Of a DNA stretch of 64,000 nucleotides, positions 61,989 through 64,000 are shown piece after piece. The position numbers were made by a program, and so were the translations under genes. The notes under the pieces are model-generated. The model saw nothing but the letters and a program-made list of their open reading frames with translations, was not told the origin of the DNA and searched no databases. The stretch spans positions 1-64,000 of the forward strand of contig CAMPKP010000003.1 of the NCBI GenBank assembly GCA_946887295.1, in the 5' to 3' direction. Position 1 is the stretch's first letter; each line of letters opens with the position of its first letter. This stretch comes from an uncultured Gemmatimonadota bacterium. GTDB lineage: Bacteria > Gemmatimonadota > Gemmatimonadetes > Gemmatimonadales > GWC2-71-9.

Positions 61989-62084
61989 GATCCGCGATCG
62001 ACGAAAGAGCCCGCCGCGGATGTCGTGGACCAATCCTACGGCGGGGGTGCGACAGCCGAGCGGCGTGAGCCTCTGGTCGTCAGC

Positions 62085-63242
62085 TCATGCCAGGCGCACC
62101 CGGGCCAGCTCCACGAGCGCGCCCTGGCAGCCGACGCCGGCCAGCATGTTGCGGATCCGCGTTGCGCTCTCCCGATCCACCCGCGAGCGATGCACGCCCG
62201 GGTTCCTCACCTGGGCCACCTCGGCCAGCACGCCGGGGAAGCGGTCCACGAACCAGTCCCCGTTCTGGAGGCGTTGCCTCAGTGCCTTCTGCAGCGCGCC
62301 CTTCCGGCCCAGCGCCTTGGCGAGCTGCCCGGTGGACAGGTGCCTCCCCGAGCCCAGGTCGAGCGTCTCCCCGTCGATCGTGACCCGTCGCAGCTCCTGG
62401 GGGAGCCGTGGCCCGACCCGGCGGAGGAGCGCGTTGCACGTCACTTCCAGCGCCTTGGCGAGATTCGAGACCACGGGCCCGAAGTCGAAGGCGGGATCCG
62501 TGCGGTAGTCTCGAAAGATCTTCTCGGCGCTCGCGATGAACGTGCGTGCGGCGGGATCGAGGGCCAGCCAGACGTCATCACCGAACAGGTCCTGCCTCAG
62601 GTCCCGCTCCATGGTGCCCACGCCGACCGCCTCCGCGTCCACTTCGGCCCAGAGCCGATCCTCGCTGATCGGATCGCGGGTCTCGGGATCGAAGAGCCGC
62701 TCGTCGTCGCCGCCATGGACCACGAGCGGCAGATCCACCATGCCGCCGTAGAGGGACACCGGCCGCCCGTTGTACCCGAGATTCCGAAGCGTCTTGAGCC
62801 TGGCGATGACCACCACCGTGTCGTCGGCCACCAGCCGACGGAGATCGACGAGCTGGTACCAGAAGTCGCACTCGAGTCCGCTCTCGGTGTAGTAGGCGGG
62901 CACGTGCGCGGGGTCCGAGCGCCTGACGTCACCCTGCGTGATGGCGCTCACCTCGCCGACGTAGAGCGAGCGGTAGTCGGTCAGATACAGGTGACACTCG
63001 CGCCACTCGTCACGCTCCAGCTCGCCGGCGATCTCCAGGATCTGCGCCAGGGGCTTGAGCTCCTGCTGCCGGTTCGGTGAGCGCACCTTGCCCCACCAGA
63101 CGTACGGCTCCACTTCCGTCTCGCCGGCCTTCCAGCTTCTCGCCGCCTCGAGCAGGATGGTCAGGTGCGCCGTCATGGCGTCGGACGCGTACGAGGGATT
63201 CCAGACGTCCACCAGGTGCCGCTGCGGGATGTGCGCGCTCAA
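62085..63242 (-). CDS. Uncharacterised protein with C-terminal HEPN-type motif
   Basis: A 385-residue soluble protein of no family I can name. The start TTG 63242 overlaps the stop of the WYL gene (TTGA) and gives LSAHIPQRHLVDVWNPSYA, which reads like a true N-terminus; ATG 63170 is the alternative. The N-terminal part has EPYVWWGKVRSPNRQQ and HLYLTDYRSLYVGEV; the middle has ARLKTLRNLGYNGRPVSLYG. The last 130 residues are helical, and end with VAQVRNPGVHRSRVDRE: R346-N-P-G-V-H351 fits the R-x4-6-H catalytic motif of HEPN ribonucleases with the usual polar residue after Arg. Coupling to a WYL regulator suggests a regulated toxin or defence effector. Confidence 0.7.
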   Translation of the reverse strand: MSAHIPQRHLVDVWNPSYASDAMTAHLTILLEAARSWKAGETEVEPYVWWGKVRSPNRQQELKPLAQILEIAGELERDEWRECHLYLTDYRSLYVGEVSAITQGDVRRSDPAHVPAYYTESGLECDFWYQLVDLRRLVADDTVVVIARLKTLRNLGYNGRPVSLYGGMVDLPLVVHGGDDERLFDPETRDPISEDRLWAEVDAEAVGVGTMERDLRQDLFGDDVWLALDPAARTFIASAEKIFRDYRTDPAFDFGPVVSNLAKALEVTCNALLRRVGPRLPQELRRVTIDGETLDLGSGRHLSTGQLAKALGRKGALQKALRQRLQNGDWFVDRFPGVLAEVAQVRNPGVHRSRVDRESATRIRNMLAGVGCQGALVELARVRLA

Positions 63243-64000
63243 GACTGAGCGATCTCCCGGAGCCGCTTCACGATCGCGTCTCGCACGTCGGCCGGCTCCA
63301 GCACCTCCGCGTCCGGCCCGTACTGCAGCACGTGCCGCACCGCCCAGTCGCGGTCGGCGAGCGGGTGGTCCATCACCAGCGATCCGTCCTCCGCGGTCTC
63401 CTTCCCTTCCCGCTCCGCGATCCATCTCGCGATCCTGGGCGAGTAGCGCACCCGGAGCGTCCCGGCCTCCGCCGATTGGAACGCCTTTCCGTCCCGCACG
63501 ATCGAATCGATCGAGAAGCCGCGGGGCGAGGCGTACCGCGCCTCCAGCGCCTCCACCTGCTCCACTCGGTCGAGGCGGAAGATCCTGATGCCCTCGCTGC
63601 TTTCGCACTGCGCCACCGCGTACCACATCCCGTTGGCGAACACGATCCCGTAGGGACAGATGACCCGGCTGGACGGCGACTCCTGATCCGCCTTCCGGTA
63701 CGTGAGCCGTACCTTGCGCCGGGCGCGGAACGCCTCGCGCAGCCGCCGCAGATGCTCCAGGTCGCCGGCCGGTGACAGCGATGCGATCCGGAAATCGTCT
63801 TCGATGTCCTCGCCGGGAAGCCGGGCGATCGCCTTCCGGAGTCGCTCGGCCGCGCCGTCGATCGCCCGGTGCTCCTCGGGGGGGCGCTCTCCCCGCAGCA
63901 TGGCGAGCCCCAGCTCGAGCGCCAGCAGCTCGCTCCGCGTGAGCCGCATGGGGCGGAGGAAGTGGTTCGGAATCACCGAGACGTCGTCGGCCTCGATGAA
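63239..64000 (-). CDS. WYL-domain transcriptional regulator, N-terminus outside the window
   Basis: The frame is open through the right edge; the GTG at 63976 is probably internal, because the preceding residues (FIEADDVSV) continue the typical pattern of PafC/DeoR-like WYL proteins, whose HTH would lie beyond 64000. The visible 253 residues include NHFLRPMRLTRSELLALELG, the WYL domain (VRLTYRKADQESPSSRVICP, YGIVFANGMWYAVAQCES, GIRIFRLDRVEQVEAL) and a C-terminal WCX part ending VRDAIVKRLREIAQS. WYL domains bind nucleotides or nucleic acid and often control defence or DNA-damage genes. The stop overlaps the TTG start of the HEPN-motif gene. Confidence 0.85.
   Translation of the reverse strand, partial: FIEADDVSVIPNHFLRPMRLTRSELLALELGLAMLRGERPPEEHRAIDGAAERLRKAIARLPGEDIEDDFRIASLSPAGDLEHLRRLREAFRARRKVRLTYRKADQESPSSRVICPYGIVFANGMWYAVAQCESSEGIRIFRLDRVEQVEALEARYASPRGFSIDSIVRDGKAFQSAEAGTLRVRYSPRIARWIAEREGKETAEDGSLVMDHPLADRDWAVRHVLQYGPDAEVLEPADVRDAIVKRLREIAQS

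Noticed and set aside
63239..63976. GTG 63976 as the true start of the WYL regulator
   Set aside because: The frame and the family pattern continue to the window edge, and starting at 63976 would remove the DNA-binding domain.
1..64000. CRISPR arrays, tRNA or rRNA genes, insertion sequences, phage attachment sites
   Set aside because: No regularly spaced repeats, cloverleaf-like segments, transposase or integrase genes were seen by eye; a tRNAscan/ISfinder run would be needed for a firm negative.

Overview
The window is GC-rich bacterial chromosome with G or C at most third codon positions, and it is densely coding on both strands. Gene content suggests a Gram-negative soil bacterium, most likely of the Gemmatimonadota. 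The evidence is two TonB-dependent receptors, one with an N-terminal carboxypeptidase-regulatory-like domain, secreted glycosidases, a full Ku/LigD pair plus a second ATP-dependent ligase, PAS-rich hybrid histidine kinases, a cNMP/thioredoxin-reductase fusion, and many outer-membrane proteins and lipoproteins. The phylum call is inference from gene families; no rRNA or tRNA gene was seen.

Layout. 1-6308 (minus): a sugar-uptake operon of a TonB receptor, a GH65-like secreted glycosidase and a debranching-enzyme-like glycosidase that runs off the left edge. 6739-9149: a small outer-membrane barrel with a clear terminator, and an ATP-dependent DNA ligase. 9173-16341: two related hybrid sensor kinases flanking a MEDS-domain sensor protein and a two-domain cupredoxin-like lipoprotein. 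16985-23722: a rhamnulose-1-phosphate aldolase/dehydrogenase fusion diverging from a Fur-box-associated siderophore receptor, an FAD oxidoreductase and a PP2C phosphatase. 23763-27003: lipoproteins and a degenerate alpha/beta hydrolase. 27110-35812: a cyclic beta-1,2-glucan synthase of about 2900 residues with no normal start codon.

35940-44779 (minus) is one compact block: HxlR regulator, LigD, alpha/beta hydrolase, cNMP/redox/TrxR-like fusion, multicopper oxidase and amidohydrolase. It diverges from an RND efflux pair (45077-49289), followed by a six-gene operon that starts with ku (49480-54291). The two NHEJ proteins thus sit on either side of a redox-type regulator and an efflux pump, which suggests a stress-linked DNA-repair island.

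54295-61953 holds a YHS protein, a GDSL-like hydrolase lacking its serine block, SurE head-to-head with a lipid kinase, an Ig-like lipoprotein, a DUF1428 protein, a YsnF-like stress protein, and a MerR-VWA pair with a readable operator. The right edge (62085-64000) carries an uncharacterised protein ending in a HEPN-type R-x4-H motif, translationally coupled to a WYL-domain regulator that leaves the window. This is the best candidate for an undescribed (defence-like) system.

Several genes here lack a usable ATG/GTG/TTG at the position where their homology begins (DNA ligase, glucan synthase, multicopper oxidase), so automatic start calls in this region need care.
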